DNA of 64,000 nucleotides from Saccharopolyspora shandongensis (GCF_900106995.1 NZ_FNOK01000026.1:59290-123289); one strand, 5' to 3'. Counted from the stretch's first letter, positions 8,619 through 17,505 are shown. A program made the numbers and translations. Notes: a model not told the origin generated them from the letters alone.

Positions 8619-9671
8619 GTGGAATGGCTTCCGTCGAGCAGCCCGGTGCGGCTGCTGGAACAGCCCGATCCGAAGTACCCGATGCCGGAGCCCGCCCGGC
8701 TGCTGGCCGCGTACCGGGCGATGGTGCTCGGCCGCCGGTTCGATGCGCAGGCCACCACGCTCACCAAGCAGGGACGGCTGGCGGTGTACCCGTCGTCCCG
8801 CGGCCAGGAGGCCTGCCAGGTCGGCGCGGTGCTGAGCATCGGCGCCGACGACTGGCTGTTCCCGACCTACCGGGATTCGGTCTCGCTGGTGGCGCGCGGC
8901 ATCGACCCGGTCGAGGTGCTGACGCTGCTGCGCGGGGATTGGCACTGCGGGTACGACGTCCCGGCGACCCGCACCGCGGCGCAGTGCACGCCGCTGGCCA
9001 CCCAGACGCTCCACGCGGTCGGGCTGGCCCACGGCGAGGCCCGCAAGGGCAACGACACCGTGGCCATGGCGCTGCTCGGCGACGGCGCCACGAGCGAGGG
9101 CGACTTCCACGAGGCGCTCAACTTCGCCGCCGTCTTCCGCGCGCCGGTGGTCTTCTTCATGCAGAACAACGGGTACGCCATCAGCGTCCCGCTCGCCAAG
9201 CAGTCGGTCGCACCTTCGTTGGCGCACAAGGGAATCGGCTACGGGATGCGCAGCGAGCAGGTCGACGGCAACGACGCCGCGGCGGTTCTGTCCGTTTTGG
9301 ACAGTGCGGTGGCGCACGCCCGCGCCGGGAACGGCCCGTTCCTCGTCGAGGCGCACACCTACCGGATGGAAGCGCACACCAACGCCGACGACGCGACGCG
9401 CTACCGGCCGCCCGGCGAGGTCGAGCACTGGCAGCAGCGGGACCCGATCGGCCTCCTGGAGCGCCACCTGCGCGCCGGCGGCCACCTCGACGACGCGGCG
9501 GTGGAGCGAATCGCCGCGGAGGCCGAGGAGTTCGCCGCCGGGGTGCGGACCCGCATGCAGCAGGAGCCCGCGGTCGATCCCGAGGACCTCTTCCGGCACG
9601 TCTACGCCGAACCGACACCGCAGTTGACGGAGCAGCTCGCCCAGCTCCGGGCCGAACAGGAGGCGCTGTAA
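8619..9671 (+). CDS. Branched-chain/2-oxo acid dehydrogenase E1 alpha subunit
   Basis: This 350-residue thiamine-diphosphate-binding subunit decarboxylates 2-oxo acids, probably those from Leu, Ile and Val. It has GDGATSEGDFHEALNFAAVFRA near residue 150 (the GDG...N thiamine-diphosphate motif; quoted as GDGATSEGDFHEALNFA), NNGYAISVP, and the YRMEAHTNADDATRYR phosphorylation-loop equivalent. GTG start 8619 is preceded by AGGAGG. It is the first gene of an operon with E1 beta and E2; no dedicated E3 is present, so a housekeeping lipoamide dehydrogenase would complete the complex. The 201-nt gap before E1 beta is unusually long and holds a dispersed repeat. Confidence 0.94.
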   Translation: MEWLPSSSPVRLLEQPDPKYPMPEPARLLAAYRAMVLGRRFDAQATTLTKQGRLAVYPSSRGQEACQVGAVLSIGADDWLFPTYRDSVSLVARGIDPVEVLTLLRGDWHCGYDVPATRTAAQCTPLATQTLHAVGLAHGEARKGNDTVAMALLGDGATSEGDFHEALNFAAVFRAPVVFFMQNNGYAISVPLAKQSVAPSLAHKGIGYGMRSEQVDGNDAAAVLSVLDSAVAHARAGNGPFLVEAHTYRMEAHTNADDATRYRPPGEVEHWQQRDPIGLLERHLRAGGHLDDAAVERIAAEAEEFAAGVRTRMQQEPAVDPEDLFRHVYAEPTPQLTEQLAQLRAEQEAL

Positions 9672-9678
9672 GCAGTGA

Positions 9679-9826
9679 TTCCAAATGGGCTTGCCCGGCG
9701 GTGCAGGTAGCGGAACCTCAGACGCCGCCTGGACTCCGGGATCCCCGACTTATGTATGACCAATACACGGCGCTGGGGCTGTCCTCGCCAGACGACGCCT
9801 GAGAACCCGCGGCGGTGCGAGCTGAG
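9679..9826 (+). repeat. Dispersed repeat, copy 3 (shortened), between E1 alpha and E1 beta
   Basis: This stretch aligns with the first part of the repeat at 41172-41427 and, reversed, with 6891-7134: GCGGTGCAGGTAGCGG, CAGACGCCGCCTGG, CCCCGACTTATGTATG, CCTGAGAACCCGCGGCGGTG. The distal part with GGCTAAGCGGCTGCGCCGC is missing. Its position splits an operon that in relatives is usually tightly packed. Confidence 0.7.
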
Positions 9827-9872
9827 TCCCACACCGCATGCGGCTGACGCCGCATCCTGAAAGGACCTCTAA

Positions 9873-10901
9873 ATGGCACCGACGACCATGGCGCAGGCGC
9901 TCAACGCGGCGCTGCGCGACGCCATCGCCGAGGACGAGCGCGTGGTGGTCTTCGGCGAGGACGTCGGGCTGCTCGGCGGCGTCTTCCGGATCACCGACGG
10001 CCTGCAGGCCGAGTTCGGCGAGGACCGCTGCTTCGACACGCCGCTGGCCGAATCGGGCATCGCCGGGTTCGCGGTGGGCATGGCGATGGCCGGCTTCCGC
10101 CCGGTGGTGGAGATGCAGTTCGACGCCTTCGCCTTCCCCGCGTTCGAGCAGGTCGTCTCGCACATCGCGAAGATGCGCAACCGGACGCGCGGCGCGGTCG
10201 GCATGCCGATCGTCATCCGGGTGCCCTTCGCGGGCGGCATCGGCGGTGTGGAGCACCACTGCGACTCCAGCGAGGCCTACTACGCGCACACCCCGGGCCT
10301 CAAGGTCGTCGCGCCGGCGACCCCTGCGGACGCCTACTCGATGCTGCGCGAGGCCATCGACGATCCCGATCCGGTGGTGTTCCTGGAGGCGAAGAAGCTC
10401 TACTGGTCCAAACAGGACATCGAGCTGCCCGCGAAGGCGGAGCCCATCGGGCGCGCCGCGATCCGCCGGCCGGGCCGCGACGCGACGCTGATCGCCTACG
10501 GCCCCGGCGTGCCGCTGGCCATGGAAGCAGCCACGGCGGCCGAGGAGGAGGGCTGGGACGTCCAGGTCGTGGACGCGCGCAGCCTGGTGCCCTTCGACGA
10601 CGAGACGATCATCGAGGCCGTCCGCAGCACCGGGCGTTGCGTGGTGCTCCAGGAGGCTCCCGGATTCGCCGGTGTGGCAGCGGAAATCACCGCGCGCGTG
10701 CAGGAGCGCTGCTTCCACTCGCTGGCCGCGCCGGTGCTGCGCGTCGCGGGCTTCGACGTGCCGTACCCGCCGCCGAAGCTGGAGCACGTGCACCTGCCCG
10801 GCGTCGACCGGATCCTCGACGCGCTGGACCGACTGCAGTGGGACGACCAACCGGACGCGAAGTGGCTCGACGGAGCCTGCAACCAGGAGGACGCCGCATG
10901 A
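9873..10901 (+). CDS. Branched-chain/2-oxo acid dehydrogenase E1 beta subunit
   Basis: This 342-residue transketolase-like partner of E1 alpha forms the alpha2beta2 decarboxylase. MAPTTMAQALNAALRDAI, VVVFGEDVGLLGGVFR, ESGIAGFAVGMAMAGFRPV, GGVEHHCDSSEAYYAHTPGL and the C-terminal domain VVDARSLVPFDDETI all fit the family over its full length. A GAAAGGACCTCT ribosome site lies close to the ATG. The stop overlaps the E2 start by 4 nt (ATGA), so E1 beta and E2 are translationally coupled. E1 alpha is separated by the repeat insertion. Confidence 0.95.
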   Translation: MAPTTMAQALNAALRDAIAEDERVVVFGEDVGLLGGVFRITDGLQAEFGEDRCFDTPLAESGIAGFAVGMAMAGFRPVVEMQFDAFAFPAFEQVVSHIAKMRNRTRGAVGMPIVIRVPFAGGIGGVEHHCDSSEAYYAHTPGLKVVAPATPADAYSMLREAIDDPDPVVFLEAKKLYWSKQDIELPAKAEPIGRAAIRRPGRDATLIAYGPGVPLAMEAATAAEEEGWDVQVVDARSLVPFDDETIIEAVRSTGRCVVLQEAPGFAGVAAEITARVQERCFHSLAAPVLRVAGFDVPYPPPKLEHVHLPGVDRILDALDRLQWDDQPDAKWLDGACNQEDAA

Positions 10902-12136
10902 CGCGCTCGGCGGAGTTCGCGCTGCCCGACCTCGGAGAGGGCCTGACCGAGGCGGAAATCGTCCGCTGGCACGTGGCGGTCGGCGACCGGGTGGAGGCGG
11001 ACCAGGTCGTCGTCGAGGTGGAGACCGCCAAGGCGGTCGTCGACGTGCCCTGCCCGCACGCGGGCGTGGTCGTGACGCTGCACGGCGCCGCGGGCGACGT
11101 GCTGGCCGTGGGCGCGCCACTGACGACGATCGCGTGCGAGGACTCGCCGCACGAACAGCACCGCACCGAGGAGCGGGCCGGTTCGGGCAACGTGCTCGTC
11201 GGCTACGGAACCGGCGGAACGGCCACCCGCCGACGCCGCCGGGCACACACCTCGTCGCGCACGCTGCGAACCGCGGAACCGCAGAACGCGCCCGCTCCCA
11301 ACGGTGCGCCGCGCGTGCTCTCGCCGATCGTGCGCCGGCTCGCCAAGCAGCACGGCGTCGATCTGTCCAATGTGGTCGGAACCGGGCCGAGCGGAGTCAT
11401 CCTGCGCCGCGACGTGGATTCCGCGGCACGTCCCGAGCCGCCCCAGCGGGACGGCGAGATCCGCACGCCGCTGCGCGGCCTCCGCGGCGCCGTCGCGGAC
11501 AAGCTGGCCCGCAGCCGCCGGGAGATCCCGGACGCCAGCACGTGGGTGGACGTGGACGCGACCCGCCTGCTGGAGGCCCGCGCGCTGCTCAAGGAGCGCG
11601 CGGACATCAGCCTTCTTTCGCTGATCGCCCGCTTCTGCGTGGCGGGCCTGCGGCGGTTCCCGGAGCTCAACGCCTCGGTGGACACCGAACGCGGCGAGAT
11701 CGTCCAGTTCGGGCACATCAACCTCGGCTTCGCCGCGCAAACACCACGTGGCCTGATGGTCCCGGTGGTCCGCGACGCCCACGAGATGAGCACGGCGCAG
11801 CTCTCCGAAGCGATCGCGCACCGCACCGGCCTGGCCCGCGCGGGAGACCTCGAACCCAAGCACCTCACGGGCGGCACGTTCACGCTCAACAACTACGGCG
11901 TGTTCGGCGTGGACGGCTCCACCCCGATCATCAACCACCCGGAGGCGGCGATCCTGGGCATCGGCAGGATCATCGACAAACCCTGGGCCCACCGGGGAGA
12001 GCTGGCCCTCCGGAAGGTGACCCAGCTGTCCCTGACGTTCGACCACCGGGTCTGCGACGGAGCAACGGCAGGAGGCTTCCTCCGCTACATCGCGGACTGC
12101 ACCGAAAACCCGATCACGGCCCTCGCCGATCTCTGA
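10898..12136 (+). CDS. Dihydrolipoamide acyltransferase E2 of 2-oxo acid dehydrogenase
   Basis: This 412-residue E2 core protein carries one lipoyl domain (FALPDLGEGLTEAEIVRWHV, then VEVETAKAVVDVP with the lipoylated Lys at about residue 47). A basic linker with RRRRAHTSSR follows. The peripheral subunit-binding domain (SPIVRRLAKQHGVDLSNVVG) is near residues 140-160, and the catalytic acyltransferase domain ends TFDHRVCDGATAGGFLRYI with the active-site His and Asp. The start is set by the ATGA overlap with E1 beta. The enzyme makes isobutyryl-, isovaleryl- or 2-methylbutyryl-CoA, which also prime branched fatty acids and polyketides. It ends convergently with the next gene. Confidence 0.95.
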   Translation: MTRSAEFALPDLGEGLTEAEIVRWHVAVGDRVEADQVVVEVETAKAVVDVPCPHAGVVVTLHGAAGDVLAVGAPLTTIACEDSPHEQHRTEERAGSGNVLVGYGTGGTATRRRRRAHTSSRTLRTAEPQNAPAPNGAPRVLSPIVRRLAKQHGVDLSNVVGTGPSGVILRRDVDSAARPEPPQRDGEIRTPLRGLRGAVADKLARSRREIPDASTWVDVDATRLLEARALLKERADISLLSLIARFCVAGLRRFPELNASVDTERGEIVQFGHINLGFAAQTPRGLMVPVVRDAHEMSTAQLSEAIAHRTGLARAGDLEPKHLTGGTFTLNNYGVFGVDGSTPIINHPEAAILGIGRIIDKPWAHRGELALRKVTQLSLTFDHRVCDGATAGGFLRYIADCTENPITALADL

Positions 12137-12245
12137 CCACCCGGAGGTGTCCGGATTCCGCCCAGAACCGGTCGGCGTCGGGTCGGGTGCCGATCTCGTC
12201 AGCAGGGTGTCGGCATGACGGCGCTGTTGGCCTATTCCAGGGCGC

Positions 12246-13163
12246 TCAGGGGCGCACGCGAATGACGGTCTTGCCCTTGCGCCGCTCGGTCGGGTTGAGC
12301 GCGGGGACGGCGTCGTCGAGGATCGCGACGGTTCCGATGTGCGTGCGAAGGCGCCCGTCCCGCACCCGGTCGACGATCTCCACCAGCTGACTCGGAACGG
12401 ACTCGACGACGAAGTCGACCGCGAGGCCGTCGACAGGGCGAGCCTCAGCAGGCCCGACCACCGACACCAGCGTCCCGCCAGGCCGGATGATGCTCGCCGA
12501 GCGCCTTTGGATGTCACCGCCGATGACATCCAAGACCAGGTCGACCCCGCCGATGTCTTCGAGATCGTCGTTGTCGAGGTCGAGGAACTCGTTCGCGCCG
12601 AAGTCGCGCGCCGCCTGGCGGTCCGCCGCCCGCCCGGTACCGATGACGTAGGCGCCGAACTCCCGGGCGAGCTGCGTCACCACAGATCCGACCGCGCCGG
12701 CGGCGCCGTGTGCGAGGACGCTCCGCCCCGCCTGAAGACGACCGTGCTGGAACAGGCCTTGCCATGCGGTCAGGCCGGAGATCGGCAGGCTCGCACCCAC
12801 CGTGAAGTCGACGTTCCCCGGCAGCGGCGCAAGGTTGCGCGCCTCCACGGCCGCGTACTCGGCCAGGGTCCCATCGCGGTGCCAGTCCGTGATCCCGAAC
12901 ACCCGCTGGCCCAGCGAGAGTCCCGTCGTGCCGTAGCCGAGGGAGGTGACCACTCCGGCGAACTCGTGGCCGATGATCGCCGGGGCTCGATCGTGACCGG
13001 AGCGATCGACCCACGTCGAGGGCCACTCCCACTCCGCGGGGACGAAGCCCGACGCATGGACTTCAACGACGACGTCGTTGATCGCCGGCGTCGGCTCAGG
13101 CCGCTCCGCGAGTGTGATCCCGGCTGCTTCCGCGGCCTGATCCGTCGCGACGATTGCCTTCAT
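12246..13163 (-). CDS. Zinc-independent medium-chain alcohol dehydrogenase/quinone oxidoreductase
   Basis: This 305-residue NADPH-dependent oxidoreductase of the quinone-oxidoreductase branch has a GroES-like N-terminus with GHEFAGVV and lacks the structural-zinc Cys cluster. The Rossmann domain has VLAHGAAGAVGSVVTQLAR (AxxGxxG) at about residue 145. MKAIVATDQAAEAAG is chosen as the start because GGAGGTACCG lies just before it; an ATG 12 codons earlier lacks such a site. It probably reduces enones or aldehydes; the substrate is unknown. It is monocistronic. Confidence 0.85.
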   Translation of the reverse strand: MKAIVATDQAAEAAGITLAERPEPTPAINDVVVEVHASGFVPAEWEWPSTWVDRSGHDRAPAIIGHEFAGVVTSLGYGTTGLSLGQRVFGITDWHRDGTLAEYAAVEARNLAPLPGNVDFTVGASLPISGLTAWQGLFQHGRLQAGRSVLAHGAAGAVGSVVTQLAREFGAYVIGTGRAADRQAARDFGANEFLDLDNDDLEDIGGVDLVLDVIGGDIQRRSASIIRPGGTLVSVVGPAEARPVDGLAVDFVVESVPSQLVEIVDRVRDGRLRTHIGTVAILDDAVPALNPTERRKGKTVIRVRP

Positions 13164-13366
13164 CGGTACCTCCGGATATCTCGTGCTCGTCTGCTCCATG
13201 CGCCGGTCTGCGACTGTGCGTGGTCCTCGTCGAGCTCCGGTCGGGCTCGACCCGTTTCAGGGGTCCATTCGTCCGTGGTGACGGACCTCGTAGCCGTTCT
13301 GCTGTGGGCTAGTCAGCCCACTTCATGCAGTTGACAGGGTCGCCGATTCCGGCCGCGCAGGCCCGG

Positions 13367-14029
13367 TCAGGATTCCGGGGATTCGGCTGTGGCGTGGTCG
13401 TAGTAGCCGAGGACTCCGCGGGCTCCGTGGAGGGCGAAGTCCGCTTCCGGGGTTGCCGGTTTTCCCGCCGTTTCGATGATTTCGCGCATCGTCACGTTCA
13501 CCAGGTCGTCGAGCGATCGCCAGCGCGCCGCCGGGTCCGCGCTCTCCCGCGCTTCCTGGGCGAAGTCCTCCTCGCTGCGGCGCAGTCCCTCGCGCAGTTG
13601 CCGGATCAGCTTCATGAACGTGCCGTGGCCGCGCCCGGGCACCAGGTCGTCGGCTCGGGACGACAGCAGGCCCGCCATGTAGGTGATGTCCTCGACGTGG
13701 TCGCCGAGCCACTTGCGGCGGCGGTAGATGCCGCCCAGCTCCGGCCACCGCTTGCGGGCCGCCTGCCGGGACCGGCCGGTGACCGTGCTCAGGTCCGCGA
13801 GGCTCGCGCCGAGCCACACCGTTTCCGCCGCCGCGGCGGCGGTGTTGCGCCCCGCCGCTTCGGCCATCAGCTCCTCCGCCTCAAGCGCCGCGCGGAGTTT
13901 GCTCAACGCGACCACCCGGCGTTCCTGCTCGTCGCCGAAGTCGCTGCCCTTCGGGCCCGGGTCGATCGCCTCGACCGGCACCGCGTCCGCCATCTGCCGC
14001 ACCAACCGCTCGGCCTCTTCCGCCGACAT
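13367..14029 (-). CDS. HTH DNA-binding protein, probably autoregulated
   Basis: This 220-residue protein of no named family carries a helix-turn-helix-like segment, GASLADLSTVTGRSRQAARK, near residues 90-110, followed by RWPELGGIYRRRKWLGDHV, which would suit DNA binding. The N-terminal part is acidic and helical; the C-terminal half (LVPGRGHGTFMKLIRQLREG, then DLVNVTMREII) has no recognised domain. An AAGGAGG ribosome site defines the ATG. The upstream 47 bp consist of a perfect inverted repeat whose two arms each carry the 17-bp motif GTAAACCTYGGGTTYAC. A third copy lies upstream of the neighbouring SUKH gene, which suggests that this protein represses both. Confidence 0.65.
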   Translation of the reverse strand: MSAEEAERLVRQMADAVPVEAIDPGPKGSDFGDEQERRVVALSKLRAALEAEELMAEAAGRNTAAAAAETVWLGASLADLSTVTGRSRQAARKRWPELGGIYRRRKWLGDHVEDITYMAGLLSSRADDLVPGRGHGTFMKLIRQLREGLRRSEEDFAQEARESADPAARWRSLDDLVNVTMREIIETAGKPATPEADFALHGARGVLGYYDHATAESPES

Positions 14030-14040
14030 ATCCAACCTCC

Positions 14041-14087
14041 TTGTAAACCTTGGGTTCACAGTATCAGTGTGAACCCAAGGTTTACAA
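14041..14087. promoter_or_regulatory. Double operator: 20-bp inverted repeat with two 17-bp sites
   Basis: TTGTAAACCTTGGGTTCACA at 14041-14060 is repeated exactly in reverse complement at 14068-14087 with a 7-nt spacer. Each arm holds a quasi-palindrome GTAAACCTTGGGTTCAC. It sits directly upstream of the HTH gene at 14029 and overlaps the stop of the SUKH gene, so it may combine autoregulation and termination. Confidence 0.7.
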
Positions 14088-14666
14088 CCGGGCGGACTCA
14101 GTCGTCGGCAGCGTCGTCCCGGCGAACCACTCCATGAGCCGTCGGCTGGCGTGGAACAGTTCGGCGAAGCTCGCGAACTCCTTCAGCTCGCCGTACTTGG
14201 GCTCGAACAGGTAGGCCGCCCACTCGCCCTCCGGGCCGACCTCGGCAGGATCGAGGAACCAGAAGTCCTCGCCTTCCGCGACGTCCAGCGACCGCCGGAA
14301 CAGCACCGCGTACTCGTCGTCCGGATCCTCGCCGTAGAGGTCGATGAGGTTCGCGCCCCCGCCGGTGTCGCGCATCCAGGGAATGCGTTCGCACGACCAG
14401 ATGAGCTCGATCCACCCGCCCACGCCGTTCCACCCGTCGCTGGCCAGCAGGAAGGCGCGATAGCTCGGCGGGAACCGGACGCCGAGCCGCTTCTCGGCCG
14501 CCAGCACGGTTTCCTCGGCGGCCGGCTCGTTCCCCATCCAGTTCTGCCCGGAGTCGAGCTCGTCGTCCTCGGCGGCCCGCAGGTACAGCTCGTTGTACTC
14601 GCGCAGGTAGCCGCGCCACTCCTGTGGCGTGGTCAATGCGGGAGCGCTCTCGTCGATGTCGCCCAT
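14082..14666 (-). CDS. SMI1/KNR4 (SUKH) family protein
   Basis: The 194-residue protein has the SUKH core: EETVLAAEKRLGVRFPPSYR and AFLLASDGWNGVGGWIELIW, then FLDPAEVGPEGEWAAYLFEP. Bacterial SUKH proteins are often immunity proteins for contact-dependent or polymorphic toxins, but no toxin gene is adjacent, so the role here is open. MGDIDESAPALTTPQEW is chosen as the start because GGAGGAGCAG immediately precedes it; a reading 38 residues longer is possible. A 17-bp copy of the operator seen at 14041-14087 lies 141 bp upstream. The stop codon lies inside that double operator. Confidence 0.8.
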   Translation of the reverse strand: MGDIDESAPALTTPQEWRGYLREYNELYLRAAEDDELDSGQNWMGNEPAAEETVLAAEKRLGVRFPPSYRAFLLASDGWNGVGGWIELIWSCERIPWMRDTGGGANLIDLYGEDPDDEYAVLFRRSLDVAEGEDFWFLDPAEVGPEGEWAAYLFEPKYGELKEFASFAELFHASRRLMEWFAGTTLPTTESARL

Positions 14667-14806
14667 CTGCTCCTCCAGCACCGGTTCAACATCAGGTCCG
14701 GCCAGGAAATCGTGCAGAACGATCCGCGCGGGCCGGGACTTGAGCAGCACTGCACGTTCAGGCATCCGCACGGGCCCCATGAGGCTCCGGGACTCGCAGC
14801 AGAGCC

Positions 14807-14823
14807 GTAAACCTCGGGTTTAC
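14807..14823. promoter_or_regulatory. Third copy of the GTAAACCTYGGGTTYAC operator
   Basis: GTAAACCTCGGGTTTAC is a palindrome with arms GTAAACC and GGTTTAC. It differs from the arms of the 14041-14087 operator at two positions. It lies upstream of the SUKH gene, in the promoter region. Confidence 0.6.
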
Positions 14824-15065
14824 ACCATAATTCGTCCGGGAAATTCCGAAAATGGCCGCCGACCTGCGAATTCGGCCGCACGCAGAACCCTGACCGAGCG
14901 CACCAGACACGGCGTTCTCACAGGTCAGAGCAAACATGAAAGTAATGTTCACGTTTGACCGCCGGGCTCGCCGCGCGCCAAGATCGGTCATCTCACCCGA
15001 AACCCCCGAACCGGGGTTTCTTCGTCATGCCCATTTCCAGGGAAAACGAGCAGAAGGAGCCATCG

Positions 15066-16022
15066 ATGATCCACGCCCGCGGCCTGACCCGCCGGTTCAC
15101 CGTCAAACGCCGGCCCGTCGACGCCGTGCGCGGCCTGGACCTCGACGTCGAGCCCGGCCAGCTGGTCGCCTTCCTCGGGCCCAACGGCGCCGGCAAGTCG
15201 ACCAGCCTGCGGATGCTCACCACGCTGCTACCGCCCACGTCCGGAACGGCCACCGTCGCGGGGCACGACATCATCACCGCCCCCGCCGCGGTGCGCGCCC
15301 GCATCGGTTACGTCGGCCAGCGGAGCAGCGCCGGCGAGAACTTCCGCGCCCGCGACGAGCTGATCACCCAGGGCCGCAGCTACGGCCTGACCCGCCAGGA
15401 CGCCCGGCGCCGCGCCGACGAGGTCCTCGACCTGCTCGACCTGACCCCGCTGGCGGCCCGCAAGCCGGGCACGCTCTCCGGCGGGCAACGCCGCCGCCTC
15501 GACATCGCGATGGGCCTGGTCAACCGCCCGGCACTGCTGTTCCTGGACGAGCCGTCCACCGGCCTCGACCCGCTCAGCCGGGCCAACATCTGGGAGCACG
15601 TGCTGCGGCTGCGCGAAGAACACCGCACGACGCTGCTGTTCACCACGCACTACCTCGACGAGGCCGACAGCATGGCCGAGCGGGTGGTGATCGTCGACCA
15701 CGGCCGGGTCATCGCCGACGGCACGGCCGAACAGCTCAAGGCCGACCTCGCCGGCGACCGCATCACCATCACCGTTTCCCGCCCGGACGCGGCACCGGCG
15801 GCCGAGACCGCGGCCCGGCTCGCCTCCCCCGACGCCGTCACCGTCGACGGCCAGGCGGTCCAGATCCGGGTGCCCCGCGCCGACACCGCGCTGCCGGAAT
15901 ACCTGCGCGCCTTCGAGGAGACCGGGATCAAGGCGATCGCCGCCGAAGCCGCGCGCCCCACCTTGGACGACGTCTTCCTCGCGCTCACCGGCCGAAGCCT
16001 CCGCGAAGGCGACGAATCCTGA
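15066..16022 (+). CDS. Daunorubicin-resistance-type ABC transporter ATP-binding protein
   Basis: This 318-residue ATPase belongs to a DrrA-like exporter. Walker A GPNGAGKST is at about residue 40, signature LSGGQRRRLDIAMGL near 140, Walker B LLFLDEPSTGLDP, and H-loop LLFTTHYLDEAD. The C-terminal extension (ARPTLDDVFLALTGRS) is the DrrA C-terminal motif. AGAAGGAGCC before the ATG supports the start. It forms a two-gene operon with the ABC-2 permease 26 nt downstream. Such pairs export drugs, lipids or polyketides; the substrate is not evident. Confidence 0.93.
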   Translation: MIHARGLTRRFTVKRRPVDAVRGLDLDVEPGQLVAFLGPNGAGKSTSLRMLTTLLPPTSGTATVAGHDIITAPAAVRARIGYVGQRSSAGENFRARDELITQGRSYGLTRQDARRRADEVLDLLDLTPLAARKPGTLSGGQRRRLDIAMGLVNRPALLFLDEPSTGLDPLSRANIWEHVLRLREEHRTTLLFTTHYLDEADSMAERVVIVDHGRVIADGTAEQLKADLAGDRITITVSRPDAAPAAETAARLASPDAVTVDGQAVQIRVPRADTALPEYLRAFEETGIKAIAAEAARPTLDDVFLALTGRSLREGDES

Positions 16023-16048
16023 AACCCCACCGAGAAGAGGACCGATCG

Positions 16049-16798
16049 ATGCAGTTCTTCCGCGACACCGCAACGGTTTTCGCCCGGGAGTTCACCCCGG
16101 CGCTGCGCGAGCCGATGGTGATCCTGTTCAACATGGCGCAGCCGGTGCTGTTCCTGTTCCTGTTCGGACCGCTGCTGGCCGGCACCTCCGGGTTCGAGGC
16201 CGCGCCGTGGCAGTGGTTCGTGCCGGGCATCCTGGTGATGATGTGCCTGTTCGGCCCGATGATGGCCGGCTACAACCTGCTGGTCGAGCTCGGTACCGGC
16301 TCGATGGAGCGGATGCTGGTGACGCCGCTGAACCGCTCGGCGATGCTCGTGGGCCGGACGCTGCGGGAATTCGCCCTGCTGCTGGTGCAGGCGGTGCTGC
16401 TCATCGCCCTGTCCGTGCCGCTGGGCTTCCAGCTGCACGCCGCCGGGGTGGTAGCCGGGCTGGCCCTGCTGCTGGTGTTCGGCGTCGGGCTCGGCTCGCT
16501 GTCGTTCGTGCTGGCGATCGCCGCGCACCCGGGCGGCGAGCTGTTCTACGCGATCACGCAGCTCTTGCTGTTCCCATTGCTGCTGCTGTCCGGGGTGCTG
16601 CTGCCGATGGACTTCGGCCCGGCGTGGCTGCAGGTCATCGCGCAGTTCAACCCGGTATCGCACATCGCCGACGCCGAGCGGGCGCTGTTCTCCGGGCAGC
16701 TCGCGGACCCGTCGGTGCCGTACGGGATCATCGCGGCGGGCATCATCGCCGCCGCCGGCCTGTGGCTGGGAACGCGTGCCATGAAGCGCGGCATCTGA
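16049..16798 (+). CDS. ABC-2 type permease (DrrB-like)
   Basis: This 249-residue integral membrane partner of the preceding ATPase has about six hydrophobic segments, including VILFNMAQPVLFLFLFGPLL, WFVPGILVMMCLFG, LVQAVLLIALSVPLGF and LLLFPLLLLSGVLLPMDFGP. The last is the typical ABC-2 motif before transmembrane helix 6, followed by WLQVIAQFNPVSHI. AAGAGG precedes the ATG. The nearest downstream gene is a GntR regulator whose function appears tied to the purine/hydantoin cluster, so the exporter probably ends here. Confidence 0.92.
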   Translation: MQFFRDTATVFAREFTPALREPMVILFNMAQPVLFLFLFGPLLAGTSGFEAAPWQWFVPGILVMMCLFGPMMAGYNLLVELGTGSMERMLVTPLNRSAMLVGRTLREFALLLVQAVLLIALSVPLGFQLHAAGVVAGLALLLVFGVGLGSLSFVLAIAAHPGGELFYAITQLLLFPLLLLSGVLLPMDFGPAWLQVIAQFNPVSHIADAERALFSGQLADPSVPYGIIAAGIIAAAGLWLGTRAMKRGI

Positions 16799-16845
16799 AC
16801 CCGCCTCGCCTAGGCTGGGGGCAGCGCGACCTAGGAGGAGGAGCC

Positions 16846-17505
16846 GTGTCGGTCACCGGTAAGCAAACCGCGGATACCCGCGTCCCCCTGCGCGATCAGG
16901 TGCGCCGGGAGCTGCAGGACCGCATCGCCGATGGCCGGCTGCGCCCCGGCGACCGGATCTTCGAGCAGGAACTCGCCGCCGAGCTCGGGATCTCCCGGGT
17001 TCCGGTGCGCGAGGCGATCCGGATGCTGCAGAGCGAAGGATTCGTCGACGTGCTGCCGCGTCGCCGGGGCGTGTTCGTCCGCGGCCTGGACCGCCAGCAG
17101 GTCAAGGAGCTGTTCGAGGTCCGCGAGGCGCTGGAGGTCTACGCCGCCCGGCTGGCCGCCGAGCGCGCCGAGGCCGAAGAGGTGGCGCGGCTGACCGACC
17201 TGGCCCGCAAGGCGCGCGAGGCGCACGAGGCCGGTGATGTCAACGAGATGTCCGACGCCAACGCCAACTTCCACGACACGCTGGTCGGGCTCGCGGGCAA
17301 CGACCTGTTGGCGTCGATGCTGGAGCCGCTGCACAGCCGGCTGGCCTGGCTGTTCCGGATGAACCTCGAACCCGAGCGGGTCTGCACCGAGCACGAGGCG
17401 CTCCAGGCCGCGATCGCCGCGGGCGACGCGGACCGCGCCGCGGAGGTCGCGAAGCAGCACGTGCTGTCCAGCCGTCAGATGGTCCTGGAACGCATGCTCT
17501 TCTGA
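16846..17505 (+). CDS. GntR/FadR-family regulator (FCD domain)
   Basis: This 219-residue regulator has an N-terminal winged HTH (LRDQVRRELQDRIADGRLRP, then ELGISRVPVREAIRMLQSEG) and an all-helical FCD effector domain with FEVREALEVYAARLAAERA and NFHDTLVGLAGND. The GTG start follows CTAGGAGGAGGAGCC. It precedes the NCS1 permease and racemase operon. GTATAC-type half-sites at that operon's promoter are plausible operators, which would make this gene the local regulator of hydantoin or allantoin use. A strong hairpin follows the stop. Confidence 0.9.
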   Translation: MSVTGKQTADTRVPLRDQVRRELQDRIADGRLRPGDRIFEQELAAELGISRVPVREAIRMLQSEGFVDVLPRRRGVFVRGLDRQQVKELFEVREALEVYAARLAAERAEAEEVARLTDLARKAREAHEAGDVNEMSDANANFHDTLVGLAGNDLLASMLEPLHSRLAWLFRMNLEPERVCTEHEALQAAIAAGDADRAAEVAKQHVLSSRQMVLERMLF

